NCBI RefSeq assembly: GCF_900186995.1
Contig: NZ_LT906463.1
Location: 1,054,001-1,118,000, forward strand
Direction: 5' to 3'
Source: Haemophilus pittmaniae
GTDB lineage: Bacteria > Pseudomonadota > Gammaproteobacteria > Enterobacterales > Pasteurellaceae
Length of the DNA stretch: 64,000 nucleotides
The notes under the pieces were generated by a model that did not search any database, was not told where the DNA came from, and worked only from the letters and a program-made list of their open reading frames with translations. The first letter of the stretch is position 1, and the number at the start of each line of letters is the position of its first letter. The position numbers and the translations under genes are program-made. Positions 9,212 to 19,993 of the stretch are shown one piece after another.

Positions 9212-10543
9212 ATGTTTGCATTTTTGAAAGCCTCACCGCCGGCGCCGAGAATTGAAAGTTCCCGTACTGACGCTGAGTATAAAAAATTGCGTTGGCAGGT
9301 ATTTGCCGGCGTATTTATCGGTTATGCGGCCTATTATCTTATCCGCAAAAACTTTTCTTTAGCGATTCCGTACCTCATTGACGAATATGGCTTTACTAAA
9401 GCTGATTTAGGTACAGTAGGGGTAGCATTATCATTGGCTTACGGTTTTAGTAAGTTCATCATGGGGAATGTTTCCGACCGCAGTAACCCGAAATACTTTA
9501 TTACTATCGGTTTGTTAGGTTCTGCACTGGTTAGCTTGATTTTCGGTTTGGTACCGGGCGTGCTTTCTTCAATTCCATTGATGATTATCTTGGCCGCATT
9601 GAATGGCTGGTTCCAAGGCATGGGATATCCACCGGGTGCTAAAACTATGACCAACTGGTTCTCCGTTTCCGAACGCGGTGTGTGGTGGAGTTGGTGGAAC
9701 GTATCGCATAACTTAGGTGGTGGTTTAATCGGCCCATTAGCGATCCTCGGTCTATCTCTCTTTGGGGTATGGCAATCCTTGTTCTATTTACCTGCGTTGA
9801 TTGCGATTGTGTTGGCCTTCATTATGTTCTACTTGATGCGTGATACGCCGGAATCCCAAGGGTTACCGCCGGTAGATGAATGGAAAGGCGAGAAAGTGGT
9901 GGAAAAAGTGGAATCTGCACACACCCTTTCCTCTAAAGACATTTTTATGAAATACATCATCAATAACAAATTCTTATGGGCAATTGCGTTGGCCAACGTG
10001 TTTGTGTATTTCATTCGTTACGGCATTATCGACTGGGCTCCGACCTATCTAAAAGAAGTCAAACACTTCTCCGTGGATAAACAAAGCTGGGCGTATTTCC
10101 TTTATGAATATGCCGGTATCTTCGGTATGTTAGCGAGCGGTTATTTAAGCGATAAAGTGTTTAAAGGCCACCGTGCACCACCGATGTTATTATTCCTTAC
10201 CGGCGTATTAATTGCGATAGTTGTGTACTGGAAAAATCCGGCGGGCAATCCATTAGTGGATAATATTTGTCTTGTCGCTATCGGTTTCTTAATTTACGGT
10301 CCGGTAATGATGATCGGTTTACAAGCTGCAGACTTAGTACCACGTGTTGCTACAGGTACAGCAACTGGCTTAACCGGTTTATTCGGTTACTTATTAGGTT
10401 CTGCCAGTGCCGGTTATGTGATGGGTAAATTAGTCGACTTATTTGGTTGGGACGGCGGCTTCTATGCGCTGATCGTTTCTTGTTTCTTTGGTTTCGGCTT
10501 CATCGCCTTCACCTTATTACATAAACCGAATTCCGCTAAATAA
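9212..10543 (+). CDS. organophosphate:phosphate antiporter (MFS, GlpT/PgtP/UhpT type)
   Basis: 443 residues, 12 membrane segments, major facilitator superfamily. Signature features of the organophosphate:Pi antiporters: LRWQVFAGVFIGYAAYYLIRKNF at the first helix (the conserved arginine is in LIRKNF), SDRSNPKYF, NGWFQGMGYPPGAKTM, WNVSHNLGGGLIGP and FVYFIRYGIIDWAPTYL. The sequence looks nearer to phosphoglycerate transporter PgtP than to H. influenzae GlpT, so I give no symbol; substrate could be glycerol-3-phosphate, phosphoglycerate or a hexose phosphate. Start ATG 9212 follows CAGGAGAGCACAAG; an in-frame ATG at 9173 lacks a comparable site. No adjacent two-component sensor or glpQ is seen. 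Confidence 0.85.
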   Translation: MFAFLKASPPAPRIESSRTDAEYKKLRWQVFAGVFIGYAAYYLIRKNFSLAIPYLIDEYGFTKADLGTVGVALSLAYGFSKFIMGNVSDRSNPKYFITIGLLGSALVSLIFGLVPGVLSSIPLMIILAALNGWFQGMGYPPGAKTMTNWFSVSERGVWWSWWNVSHNLGGGLIGPLAILGLSLFGVWQSLFYLPALIAIVLAFIMFYLMRDTPESQGLPPVDEWKGEKVVEKVESAHTLSSKDIFMKYIINNKFLWAIALANVFVYFIRYGIIDWAPTYLKEVKHFSVDKQSWAYFLYEYAGIFGMLASGYLSDKVFKGHRAPPMLLFLTGVLIAIVVYWKNPAGNPLVDNICLVAIGFLIYGPVMMIGLQAADLVPRVATGTATGLTGLFGYLLGSASAGYVMGKLVDLFGWDGGFYALIVSCFFGFGFIAFTLLHKPNSAK

Positions 10544-10562
10544 GCATTAATTAGCATTAAAT

Positions 10563-10602
10563 GAAAATGCGGCTAAATCTAAGGATTTAGCCGCATTTTT
10601 TT
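10563..10602 (+). terminator. intrinsic terminator of the organophosphate antiporter gene
   Basis: AAAATGCGGCTAAATC, loop TAAG, GATTTAGCCGCATTTT followed by TTTT. A perfect stem of about 16 bp. Confidence 0.95.
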
Positions 10603-10668
10603 TGGATATCTATTTCTTTTAAAGTTTGGCAGAATGGCGCTAATTTATTGATAGAAGAAGGAAAAGCA

Positions 10669-13200
10669 ATGAGCGCAACAGGTCTTTTTAATCTTTCTTG
10701 GCAACGCTATTTAACTTTGCTCTTTTTATTATTGACGCTGGGATTTGTTACCAGTGGGATTGTGACGTTAATCGCGGCGAATTGGGATTATTTTTCCGAT
10801 TTAAGCAAAATCTATGGTCTGCAAAGCTTATTTGGCTTGACGGTTTTATTGGGGGGCTATTGCTTTCTTCGGGAAAGTCGCAGACAGGCAAAAGATACAA
10901 TTAAATGGCAAACTTATAGCGCATTTTTTGTAGCATCCGTTATGCTTGGCGGCCTGTTTGCATTGGTTGGACAAACTTATCAAACCGGTGCGAATGCTTG
11001 GCAATTGTTTGCTTTGTGGTCGCTTTGTCAGTTGCCGTTTTTATTGTTATTCCCGAATGTGGCGTCTTCATTATTATTGGCTGCCACTACCAATATTGCG
11101 TTTTATTTATTTTATGCCCAGGTCTCACAGCATGTGCTCCCAATGGGCTGTGCGGTGCTGATTAATGCAGGATTACTTGTGTTGTCTGAGATATTCAGCG
11201 AAAAATTACATGATCAACATTGGCATATTTTACCTAAGGTATTTTTATCTCTGACGTTTGCGAGTTTGTTTGCGCTGATGATGGTCAATGGCATGTATTT
11301 TGATATTTATGCAAGCGATGATGTTGGTCGTTCATTACTGAGCGCATTGTTACTTGCTATTCCTGCCTTGATTGCTCTTTATGTGTACCGGAAATACCGC
11401 TTTGATTTATTCAACTTAGTGGTTTCCATTCTTGCCTTGGTTGCGCCTTATTTCCTGGTTACTTCTATTTTTATTTATGGCATTGAAGGGATACTATTTT
11501 TTGGCCTGTTAAGTTTCATTCTAACCCTATATGGGATCGGTTGGTTAGTGAAAGCCCATAGGAAAGAACACCCAGAAAATAAAAAGCTTCCTTGGGTAAT
11601 TGCAATCTTATTGTCGCTGGCTATTTTACAGGGCGTTATGACGGGAGGAATTTGGTTATTTTTTACCTTAGATTGGGGCGAAAATAACACATTAATTTTT
11701 GGGGTTCTTTTATTTGGTATTGCTTGGGGCGTGATATCCGGTAGAGAGCAAAATCTCAATGTAAATATTTTTGCGGGGTTGTTTTTCTTAATCGGTAATA
11801 GTTTTTTAGGTTTTTATTTGTTTATTCAATTTGGTGAGAACATCAAGGATTCCTTAAATCTCGCCCTTTGGATGGCCGCATTGATTTTTACCCTGATTAT
11901 TATCATTAATTATCGAATTATACCGAATATGCTGGTGCGGGCGTTGTTGGTGATACAGCTACTGACATACTGGCAGATTACCTACGATATGTACTTTTCT
12001 ACCTTTTTTTATGGCAATAGTTGGTTTAATCAATTGCTATTAGTGGCTTCTGTGTTGCTATTTTATTATGTGTTAGGCGCTGAACAGCCTTGGCGCCTAC
12101 ACTTAAAACCGATTGCTTGGGGAATGGTAATATTCGGTTTAGGTAGCCTATTACCAATGGCCTATGCACGCTTTTTTCGCTGGTATGGCATCGATTTTAC
12201 AGGACTTGCAGAGAATACAGATGCATCGGTAATAGATAATATCAATAGCCTATTGCAAGTGGTGACAGGCCAATTCTGGTTAACCTTTGAGTTTGATTTT
12301 GTCCATGTTTTATATTTGTTGACCTGCGCTTTACCCTTGATTACCTATATGCTGTTTAATCGTCGGCATGCCGGTTTGTCTCTGGAAACCTTGCTGATTG
12401 CATCGGCTTTAAGTTTATTTGTTTTAGGCTTTATCGGCGTGCCGCCAATTTTGTATTTAAGCGCATTATTGTTACTGGTTTACTGGACGGAAAGTCGGGC
12501 TTTCTTTGGCTTATTAGTTTTCCTCTTTATTGGGTATTTAGGCTTATTTTATTATCAATTAACTATTCCGTTATTGTATAAAGGGTTATTGCTGGTGGGC
12601 TTTGCAGCGATTTTTGCAGTGGTAGCCTTATATTTACATATGCGCTATAGAACCGTATCGCAACATTCGCTTGAATATCCGCCTGTTTTCAAAAGAACGA
12701 TGGGGCTGGTTGGCGCTTTCGTGATTTGCTTACTGGGTGCTGTTAACTATAAAGTGCAGCAGTTTGAAGATGTGTTGGCGACAGGCAAATCGATTATTTT
12801 GGAAATTGCACCAGTGGATCCGCGTTCATTGATGCAAGGCGATTATATGACATTGCATTATGCTATTTTAGATGACTTGCAGAGCCGTACCGAGCTACTT
12901 TCTGATGAATTGAAAGAGGAGGAACAGCAAGCTTATTTGTTGCTGAAGTTAGATGCTAATAATCTGGCCGGCCTTTGTGCGGTAAGCGGAACGCCACCAA
13001 GTGACTTTGCCGATTGTACACCGGATGTTTATTTGCCGGTGAAATATGGATATTGGCGAATGCGTTTACCGAGTCAGGATTATTTTTTTGCGGAGGGGAA
13101 AGGTGCCTATTATGCGCAAGCCCAGTATGCGGAATATCGTTTTAAAAACGGCATTGTATTGTTAGCCCGATTACTGGACAAGAACTTGCAAGGGTTATAA
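10669..13200 (+). CDS. DUF2157/DUF4401-type polytopic membrane protein with C-terminal GDYXXLXY domain
   Basis: 843 residues from ATG 10669 (ribosome-binding GAAGGA seven bases upstream); an in-frame ATG at 10648 lacks one. About 20 hydrophobic segments. The N-terminal region (SGIVTLIAANWD, then WQTYSAFFVASVMLGG and QTYQTGANAWQLF) resembles DUF2157; the middle matches the DUF4401 style of repeated helices; the C-terminus (about 680-843) is a GDYXXLXY domain, with MQGDYMTLHYAI around residue 725. The three parts are often separate neighbouring genes and are fused here. Function unknown; it sits alone between two terminators. A periplasmic C-terminal domain is inference from topology. Confidence 0.8.
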   Translation: MSATGLFNLSWQRYLTLLFLLLTLGFVTSGIVTLIAANWDYFSDLSKIYGLQSLFGLTVLLGGYCFLRESRRQAKDTIKWQTYSAFFVASVMLGGLFALVGQTYQTGANAWQLFALWSLCQLPFLLLFPNVASSLLLAATTNIAFYLFYAQVSQHVLPMGCAVLINAGLLVLSEIFSEKLHDQHWHILPKVFLSLTFASLFALMMVNGMYFDIYASDDVGRSLLSALLLAIPALIALYVYRKYRFDLFNLVVSILALVAPYFLVTSIFIYGIEGILFFGLLSFILTLYGIGWLVKAHRKEHPENKKLPWVIAILLSLAILQGVMTGGIWLFFTLDWGENNTLIFGVLLFGIAWGVISGREQNLNVNIFAGLFFLIGNSFLGFYLFIQFGENIKDSLNLALWMAALIFTLIIIINYRIIPNMLVRALLVIQLLTYWQITYDMYFSTFFYGNSWFNQLLLVASVLLFYYVLGAEQPWRLHLKPIAWGMVIFGLGSLLPMAYARFFRWYGIDFTGLAENTDASVIDNINSLLQVVTGQFWLTFEFDFVHVLYLLTCALPLITYMLFNRRHAGLSLETLLIASALSLFVLGFIGVPPILYLSALLLLVYWTESRAFFGLLVFLFIGYLGLFYYQLTIPLLYKGLLLVGFAAIFAVVALYLHMRYRTVSQHSLEYPPVFKRTMGLVGAFVICLLGAVNYKVQQFEDVLATGKSIILEIAPVDPRSLMQGDYMTLHYAILDDLQSRTELLSDELKEEEQQAYLLLKLDANNLAGLCAVSGTPPSDFADCTPDVYLPVKYGYWRMRLPSQDYFFAEGKGAYYAQAQYAEYRFKNGIVLLARLLDKNLQGL

Positions 13201-13202
13201 AA

Positions 13203-13230
13203 AAGGCAGGAAATGCTTCCCGCCTTTTTT
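13203..13230 (+). terminator. intrinsic terminator of the DUF2157 gene
   Basis: AAAGGCAGGAAATGCTTCCCGCCTTTTTT: stem AAAGGC(A)GG with CC(C)GCCTTT, followed by six T, directly after the stop codon. Confidence 0.8.
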
Positions 13231-13239
13231 GAGCTCCAT

Positions 13240-13319
13240 AAACGCCCCATCAAATTTCAGAGTTTTTGCTAAAATAAAATGCAAGTCATTGATTTTATTG
13301 AGGTTTGTTTTAAAAGTGA
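13240..13319 (+). repeat. dispersed intergenic repeat, copy C
   Basis: Begins AAACGCCCC, has GAGTTTTTGCTAAAAT in the middle and TCATTGATTTTATTGAGG near the end. It fills the gap between two convergent genes, right after a terminator. Confidence 0.75.
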
Positions 13320-13337
13320 CATTTCGGCTATGTTTCG

Positions 13338-14096
<759 letters not shown>

Positions 14097-14214
14097 TTAG
14101 TGAAAGTTTTTAAAGGATCAAATTAATTTCCCTTATCCAATTTAAAAGATAAGGCTTTTTCCGTATAATCGCGCCGTTAATTTTCCCTAATTCAAGAAAC
14201 ACAAGGAATATAAA

Positions 14215-15981
14215 ATGATGCGTACTCATTATTGCGGTGCCTTAAACCGCAGTCATATTGGACAAGAAGTAACATTAAGCGGTTGGGTTCATCGTCGTCG
14301 CGATTTGGGCGGCTTGATTTTTATCGATATGCGTGATCGTGATGGCATCGTGCAGGTTTGTTTTGATCCTAAATTCCAGGATGCTTTAACCGCAGCAGCA
14401 GGCTTGCGCAATGAATTTTGTATTCAAATTAAAGGCGAAGTTATTGCCCGTCCTGAGAATCAAATCAACAAAAATATGGCGACAGGCGAAGTAGAAGTAT
14501 TAGCGAAAGAATTACGCATCTACAATGCTTCTGACGTTTTACCGTTAGACTTCAACCAAAACAACACAGAAGAACAACGTTTAAAATATCGTTATTTAGA
14601 TTTACGTCGTCCAGAAATGGCACAACGTTTGAAAACCCGTGCAAAAATCACCAGCTTTGTGCGTCGTTTTATGGATGACAATGGTTTCCTTGATATTGAA
14701 ACCCCAATGCTTACCAAAGCAACGCCAGAAGGTGCGCGTGACTATTTAGTGCCAAGCCGTGTGCATAAAGGCAAATTCTATGCGTTGCCACAATCACCAC
14801 AGCTTTTCAAACAGCTTCTAATGATGTCTGGTTTTGATCGTTATTATCAAATTGTGAAATGTTTCCGTGATGAAGACTTACGTGCAGATCGTCAACCAGA
14901 ATTTACCCAAATCGATGTGGAAACTTCTTTCTTAACCGCACCGGAAGTGCGTGAGATTATGGAACGTATGGTACATGGTTTATGGCAAAACATTATTGGT
15001 GTGGATTTAGGTAAATTCCCGCAAATGACCTGGCAAGAAGCAATGACTCGTTTTGGTTCAGATAAACCAGATTTACGTAACCCACTTGAATTAGTTGATG
15101 TGGCAGATATCGTTAAAGATGTTGAATTTAAAGTATTTAATGAGCCGGCAAACAATCCAAATGGCCGAGTGGCAGTAATTCGAGTGCCAAATGGTACAGA
15201 AATCACTCGTAAACAAATTGATGAATATACGCAATTTGTTGGTATTTATGGTGCGAAAGGTTTAGCTTGGGCGAAAGTAAATGACATTAATGCAGGCCTG
15301 GAAGGCGTACAAAGCCCGATTGCGAAATTCTTAAATGAAGATGTATGGAAAGCCTTAGCTGAACGTGTGAAAGCTCAAACTGGCGATATCTTATTCTTCG
15401 GTGCAGACAAATGGCAAACCACCACGGATGCAATGGGTGCGTTACGTTTGAAATTAGGTCGTGATCTTGGCTTAACTCGTTTAGACGAATGGCAACCGCT
15501 TTGGGTGATTGATTTCCCAATGTTTGAACGTGATGAAGAGGGTAATCTTGCAGCAATGCACCATCCATTCACTTCACCAAAAGATTTTACGCCGGAACAA
15601 TTAGAAGCGAATCCAACTGATGCGGTCGCAAATGCTTACGATATGGTGATCAATGGCTATGAAGTGGGTGGTGGTTCTGTGCGTATTTTCGATCCGAAAA
15701 TGCAACAAACGGTATTCCGCATTCTTGGTATCAATGAACAAGAACAACGTGAAAAATTTGGTTTCTTATTAGATGCACTAAAATTCGGTACACCGCCACA
15801 TGCAGGTTTAGCATTTGGTTTAGACCGTTTAACCATGCTTTTAACGGGCACCGAAAATATCCGTGATGTGATTGCGTTCCCGAAAACAACAGCCGCAGCT
15901 TGTTTAATGACAGAGGCACCAAGTTTTGCGAATCCGCAGGCATTAACGGAATTGAGTATTGCGGTGGTGAAAGCTGAATAG
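14215..15981 (+). CDS. aspS: aspartyl-tRNA synthetase
   Basis: 588 residues, class IIb synthetase. N-terminal OB-fold anticodon-binding domain ([22 protein letters not shown]), motif 2 ([19 protein letters not shown]) and motif 3 near the C-terminus (GLAFGLDRL), with the large GAD insertion domain between, which indicates the bacterial type. ATG-ATG at 14215/14218; E. coli begins MRTEYCG, so the second ATG is equally plausible; AAGGAATATAAA is upstream. Followed by a strong terminator, so it is monocistronic. Confidence 0.98.
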   Translation: MMRTHYCGALNRSHIGQEVTLSGWVHRRRDLGGLIFIDMRDRDGIVQVCFDPKFQDALTAAAGLRNEFCIQIKGEVIARPENQINKNMATGEVEVLAKELRIYNASDVLPLDFNQNNTEEQRLKYRYLDLRRPEMAQRLKTRAKITSFVRRFMDDNGFLDIETPMLTKATPEGARDYLVPSRVHKGKFYALPQSPQLFKQLLMMSGFDRYYQIVKCFRDEDLRADRQPEFTQIDVETSFLTAPEVREIMERMVHGLWQNIIGVDLGKFPQMTWQEAMTRFGSDKPDLRNPLELVDVADIVKDVEFKVFNEPANNPNGRVAVIRVPNGTEITRKQIDEYTQFVGIYGAKGLAWAKVNDINAGLEGVQSPIAKFLNEDVWKALAERVKAQTGDILFFGADKWQTTTDAMGALRLKLGRDLGLTRLDEWQPLWVIDFPMFERDEEGNLAAMHHPFTSPKDFTPEQLEANPTDAVANAYDMVINGYEVGGGSVRIFDPKMQQTVFRILGINEQEQREKFGFLLDALKFGTPPHAGLAFGLDRLTMLLTGTENIRDVIAFPKTTAAACLMTEAPSFANPQALTELSIAVVKAE

Positions 15982-16007
15982 TTTTTATTAATATCGGAGA
16001 ATAGAGT

Positions 16008-16040
16008 AAATGCGACCCAATTTGGGTCGCATTTTCTTTT
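16008..16040 (+). terminator. intrinsic terminator of aspS
   Basis: AAATGCGACCCAATTTGGGTCGCATTTTCTTTT: a perfect 13 bp inverted repeat with a T-rich tail. Confidence 0.93.
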
Positions 16041-16258
16041 GCTGTAAAAAATTTTATTCACTGAAACACATCATTTTTTTGGTATGAACAGGGGGGAGTT
16101 GTTCATTGATTTGAAATCATATTCTGTAATTATTAAATAATTGGTTTTTTATTCTATATCGCTGCTTTTAAGTAAATCTTTTTTGCTTTACTCAAGGATA
16201 AAATTCTATTATAAAAGCCACCTTTCCGTTTTATGGTGAATTTATAAGAGAAAATTTT

Positions 16259-17527
16259 ATGAGTGAAGTATCAACTCCAGTAGAAAAATCAACATGGGCG
16301 AGTAAATTTTCCGCCTTGGGTCCCGGAATTGTGATGGCGTCAGCAGCCGTTGGCGGTTCACATATTATTGCCTCTACTCAGGCCGGTGCAATTTACGGTT
16401 GGGAGTTAGTGAGCATTGTTATTCTTGCGAATTTATTCAAATATCCTTTCTTCCGCTTTGGTGTTCAATATACCTTAGATACAGGTAATACTTTATTGGA
16501 AGGCTATCGTCAAAAGGGAAAATTCTATCTTTGGTTATTCCTTGCCTTAAACGTTTTTGCGACGGTGATTAATACTGCTGCAGTAGGATTATTAACGGCA
16601 GCAATTTTAACCTTTATTATTCCAATTCCATTGCCAATGCCAGTATTAAGTTCCCTAGTGATTCTTGTTACAACTGGCATTTTATTATTAGGAAAATATC
16701 GTTTATTAGATAGCTTATCGAAAATTATTATGATTGCTTTGACTATCACTACGGTAAGTGCAGTAGTTATTGCATTTATGCGTAATGGTATTCATGGAGT
16801 TGCCCCCGCAGACTTTGTTGCACCTTCACCATGGGAATTAAGTAAGTTGGCATTTTTAGTGGCATTAATGGGATGGATGCCGGCGCCAATCGAAATCTCG
16901 GCAATTAACTCTATGTGGGTGGTTGCGAAGCGTCGTTTGACGAAAGTGTCTTATCAAGATGGCTTATTTGACTTTAATGTTGGTTACATCGGTACCGCAA
17001 TTTTAGCAGTGGTGTTCTTGGCTCTTGGCGCGTTAGTACAGTATGGTTCACCGGAAACGGTAGAGATGGTTGGCGGGAAATATATCGCACAACTTATCAA
17101 TATGTATGCAAGTACCATTGGTGAGTGGTCTCGCTTATTGATCGCAGTGATTGCTTTCATGTGTATGTTTGGTACAACGATTACCGTGATTGATGGCTAT
17201 TCCCGCACTAACGTTGAATCTTTGCGTATTCTGCTCGGAAAACAAGAAAGTTCGGTGAGAATTCTCAATGTTGGAATGATTTTTGCGGCATTATCAGGTT
17301 TAGCAATTATTTTCTACTTTAATAACGCCGTTGGTCCAATGCTAAAATTTGCGATGATCGCTTCATTTGTTTCAGCGCCAATTTTTGCATGGTTAAATTT
17401 ATCGCTTACTAAGCATGCTAAACATAGTGTAAAAGGTGGACTATTGTGGTTGTCCTTAATCGGATTATTCTATTTGACGGCATTTGCAGCATTGTTTATT
17501 GCACAACAAGCCGGTTGGTTAAGTTAA
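16259..17527 (+). CDS. Nramp-family transporter homologue lacking the canonical metal-binding motifs
   Basis: 422 residues, 11-12 membrane segments, Nramp fold (LGPGIVMASAAVGGSHIIASTQAGAIYGW at the start of helix 1). Canonical Mn/Fe-transporting Nramps have DPGN in helix 1 and MPHN in helix 6; here the equivalent places read AVGGSH (about 30-35) and WMPAPIEIS (206-214): the Asp, Asn and His are gone while Met-Pro remains. Such relatives exist in gamma-proteobacteria, but their substrate is unclear to me. The 277-base upstream region is AT-rich; I could not find a manganese riboswitch or Fur box in it. Monocistronic, ending in a terminator. Confidence 0.8.
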   Translation: MSEVSTPVEKSTWASKFSALGPGIVMASAAVGGSHIIASTQAGAIYGWELVSIVILANLFKYPFFRFGVQYTLDTGNTLLEGYRQKGKFYLWLFLALNVFATVINTAAVGLLTAAILTFIIPIPLPMPVLSSLVILVTTGILLLGKYRLLDSLSKIIMIALTITTVSAVVIAFMRNGIHGVAPADFVAPSPWELSKLAFLVALMGWMPAPIEISAINSMWVVAKRRLTKVSYQDGLFDFNVGYIGTAILAVVFLALGALVQYGSPETVEMVGGKYIAQLINMYASTIGEWSRLLIAVIAFMCMFGTTITVIDGYSRTNVESLRILLGKQESSVRILNVGMIFAALSGLAIIFYFNNAVGPMLKFAMIASFVSAPIFAWLNLSLTKHAKHSVKGGLLWLSLIGLFYLTAFAALFIAQQAGWLS

Positions 17528-17541
17528 AATAATTTTTGAAT

Positions 17542-17577
17542 AATTACCGCATTTTTTAGTGCGGTAATTTTTTTTAT
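17542..17577 (+). terminator. intrinsic terminator of the Nramp homologue
   Basis: A perfect 10 bp stem AATTACCGCA/TGCGGTAATT is followed by eight T. It contains TAGTGCGGT, one base away from the Haemophilus uptake word. Confidence 0.93.
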
Positions 17578-17614
17578 CGATAGAATACCATGCTCTCTAT
17601 TCTCAATAGTACAA

Positions 17615-18073
17615 ATGACTCGCTTGAAATATAAAAATAATCAATCTGTTCTCGTAGTAATTTATGCTGAAAACACTCACCGTGTTCTCATGCTTCAACG
17701 CGAAGATGATCCGACATTTTGGCAATCCGTAACCGGGACAATAGAGATTGATGAAACTTTGAGAGAAACTGCCATAAGGGAGGTTTGGGAAGAAGCCGGG
17801 TTAAAAATAGCTGAAGATGCTGTTACTTTGTGGGATTGCAATGAAGTTGTGGAATTTGAAATTTTTCCTCATTTCCGCTATAAATACGCCCCGCATATCA
17901 CCCATTGCCATGAACATTGGTTTTTATTGGCGGTGGAAGATGAGTTTAAGCCGATATTAAGCGAACATTTAGCGTATCAATGGGTTTCCCCTGAACAAGC
18001 AGTTCAAATGACGAAATCTCCGAATAATGCAGCTGCGATCAAGAAATATCTGATGAGTAGCGCACCTCTTTAG
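17615..18073 (+). CDS. nudB: dihydroneopterin triphosphate diphosphatase (Nudix)
   Basis: Removes pyrophosphate from 7,8-dihydroneopterin triphosphate in folate synthesis. 152 residues with a complete Nudix box, G41-x5-E-x7-REVWEEAGL (41-63), and the [10 protein letters not shown] entry typical of NudB. The order aspS-nudB-yebC-ruvC is that of H. influenzae; here aspS and nudB are separated by the Nramp gene and its terminator. The ATG has no strong ribosome-binding site; the product starts [12 protein letters not shown], consistent with the family. Confidence 0.9.
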   Translation: MTRLKYKNNQSVLVVIYAENTHRVLMLQREDDPTFWQSVTGTIEIDETLRETAIREVWEEAGLKIAEDAVTLWDCNEVVEFEIFPHFRYKYAPHITHCHEHWFLLAVEDEFKPILSEHLAYQWVSPEQAVQMTKSPNNAAAIKKYLMSSAPL

Positions 18074-18123
18074 GCAAGAGGAAGAATCATTTATTAACGT
18101 TTTTAAATAAGAAGGAAAACAAT

Positions 18124-18864
18124 ATGGCAGGCCATAGTAAGTGGGCAAATATTAAACATCGTAAAGCCGCACAGGATGCACAACGCGGTAAAATTTTTAC
18201 CAAATTAATTCGTGAATTGGTGACTGCAGCAAAAATTGGCGGTGGTGATGTGGGTTCAAATCCGCGTTTACGTGCTGCGGTAGACAAAGCGTTATCAAGT
18301 AATATGACGCGTGATACTATTAATCGTGCAATTGAACGTGGTGTGGGTGGTGGTGATGATACCAATATGGAAACCCGTGTTTATGAAGGTTATGGCCCAG
18401 GCGGTACCGCAGTAATGGTTGAATGTTTAAGTGATAATGCTAACCGTACAATTTCTCAAGTACGTCCTAGTTTTACCAAATGTGGTGGAAACTTAGGAAC
18501 CGAGGGCTCTGTGGGTTATTTATTTAGTAAAAAGGGTTTGATCTTAATTGCTGAAGCGGATGAGGATGGTTTAACCGAAGCTGCAATTGAAGCTGGTGCA
18601 GACGATATTCAACCACAAGATGATGGTTCGTTTGAAATTTATACAGCTTGGGAGGAACTTGGCAACGTTCGTGATGCCATAGAGAAGGCTGGTTTCAAAA
18701 TTCAAGAAGCCGAAGTCACAATGATTCCTTCCACAACCGTGGATTTAGACTTGGAAACCGCACCTAAACTACTTCGTCTAATTGATATGTTAGAGGATTG
18801 TGATGATGTACAAAATGTTTATCACAATGGTGAAATTAGTGATGAGGTTGCGGCGCAACTTTAA
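18124..18864 (+). CDS. yebC: YebC/PmpR family protein (transcription or translation factor)
   Basis: 246 residues, starts [19 protein letters not shown], the family hallmark; three-domain all-conserved protein. Members act as DNA-binding regulators (PmpR) or, in the TACO1 relatives, help translate proline-rich stretches; which applies here is not visible. Preceded by GAAGGAAAACAAT. Commonly next to ruvC, as here, with a small lipoprotein gene between. Confidence 0.95.
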   Translation: MAGHSKWANIKHRKAAQDAQRGKIFTKLIRELVTAAKIGGGDVGSNPRLRAAVDKALSSNMTRDTINRAIERGVGGGDDTNMETRVYEGYGPGGTAVMVECLSDNANRTISQVRPSFTKCGGNLGTEGSVGYLFSKKGLILIAEADEDGLTEAAIEAGADDIQPQDDGSFEIYTAWEELGNVRDAIEKAGFKIQEAEVTMIPSTTVDLDLETAPKLLRLIDMLEDCDDVQNVYHNGEISDEVAAQL

Positions 18865-18876
18865 TTAGGAGCAAAT

Positions 18877-19302
18877 ATGAAATATTTAAAAGTGTTATCC
18901 ATTGCTACATTAGTTACTTTAGCTGCAGCATGTTCACAAAATGATAAACCTAAACAGATGGAGAAGAAACCTTCAACTTCATTGGTTAAAAATGCGGTCT
19001 ATAATTGTGGCGGTAAAACTTTAACGGTGAATTATACCTTTGAAGGTAAAACCCCAATTTCAGCCACAGCATATTTGGATAATCAACGTATTGCTCGTGA
19101 AATGCCTTTTGATGATAGTTACAAATCCTTACCAACCTTCAAGTTGGACAATCACCGTTTGACTTTGGATGATGGATTTGGTCCGGAAACGGCTACGACT
19201 ACTGATGTGGTGACATTAACCGAGGCTACTAAAGCTAGCGATAAAATATTAGCAAAAAATTGTATGATTAACGCTGAAGCTACAGCTAAAGCTAATCAAT
19301 AG
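18877..19302 (+). CDS. lipoprotein, possibly lysozyme-inhibitor (MliC/ACP-like) fold
   Basis: 141 residues. Signal sequence MKYLKVLSIATLVTLAAAC with lipobox AAAC, Cys19 lipidated; a charged linker; then a mature domain with one conserved cysteine pair (YNCGG near 50 and KNCMIN near 132) and a β-strand pattern TLTVNYTFEG...ATAYLDNQRI that resembles MliC and the related adhesin complex proteins. An anti-lysozyme role is inference only. It lies 12 bases after yebC and ends in its own terminator, so it is probably cotranscribed with yebC and insulated from ruvC. Confidence 0.7.
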   Translation: MKYLKVLSIATLVTLAAACSQNDKPKQMEKKPSTSLVKNAVYNCGGKTLTVNYTFEGKTPISATAYLDNQRIAREMPFDDSYKSLPTFKLDNHRLTLDDGFGPETATTTDVVTLTEATKASDKILAKNCMINAEATAKANQ

Positions 19303-19317
19303 TAGAACATAATAAAG

Positions 19318-19350
19318 AAAACGGATAGATAGATTTCTATCCGTTTCTTT
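19318..19350 (+). terminator. intrinsic terminator of the lipoprotein gene
   Basis: AAACGGATAG, an eight-base loop, CTATCCGTTT followed by CTTT. It ends about 14 bases before the ruvC start, so ruvC probably depends on read-through or on an internal promoter. Confidence 0.8.
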
Positions 19351-19363
19351 ATGGATGATATTT

Positions 19364-19936
19364 ATGAGTATTATTTTAGGTATTGATCCTGGTTCCAGAG
19401 TCACAGGATATGGGGTTATTCGGCAAAATGGTCGACAGTTGGAGTACCTAGGCAGTGGATCCATTCGTACACAGGTCGAGGATTTGCCTGGCCGTTTAAA
19501 ACGCATTTATGCTGGAGTTACTGAGATCATTACACAATTTCAGCCTGATATGTTTGCTATTGAGCAGGTGTTTATGGCAAAAAATGCCGATTCAGCTTTA
19601 AAACTTGGACAAGCCCGTGGCACAGCCATTGTTGCCGCAGTCAATCAGGATTTACCGGTGTTTGAATATGCTGCCCGGCTAGTTAAGCAAACAGTCGTGG
19701 GGATAGGGTCTGCCGATAAAATACAAGTTCAGGATATGGTGACACGAATTTTAAGGCTTTCCGATAAACCTCAGGCGGATGCGGCAGACGCATTAGCCAT
19801 TGCGATTACCCATGCTCATACAATGCAGCATTCCCTCCATGTTGTAAGCTCAACAAAAATAACTGAACCCCATGAAAAAATGACCGCATTGTTAAAAACA
19901 AGGTATAGTCGAGGGCGATTCCGTTTAAAAATTTAA
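19364..19936 (+). CDS. ruvC: Holliday junction resolvase RuvC
   Basis: Endonuclease resolving Holliday junctions. 190 residues from ATG 19364, giving [17 protein letters not shown], which aligns with E. coli [10 protein letters not shown]; an ATG nine bases earlier is possible. RNase H-like fold: catalytic Asp in GIDPGS, Glu in FAIEQVFM and the acidic pair in [13 protein letters not shown]. First of the ruvC-ruvA-ruvB set. Confidence 0.97.
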   Translation: MSIILGIDPGSRVTGYGVIRQNGRQLEYLGSGSIRTQVEDLPGRLKRIYAGVTEIITQFQPDMFAIEQVFMAKNADSALKLGQARGTAIVAAVNQDLPVFEYAARLVKQTVVGIGSADKIQVQDMVTRILRLSDKPQADAADALAIAITHAHTMQHSLHVVSSTKITEPHEKMTALLKTRYSRGRFRLKI

Positions 19937-19993
19937 CTGGATTTATATCCAGTTTTATTTTATCCTAAGCGAAATTTTCTCATCGAGGATTTT

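Noticed and set aside
15982..16258. Manganese riboswitch (yybP-ykoY) before the Nramp homologue
   Set aside because: The AT-rich leader shows no paired GC-rich core motif of that class.
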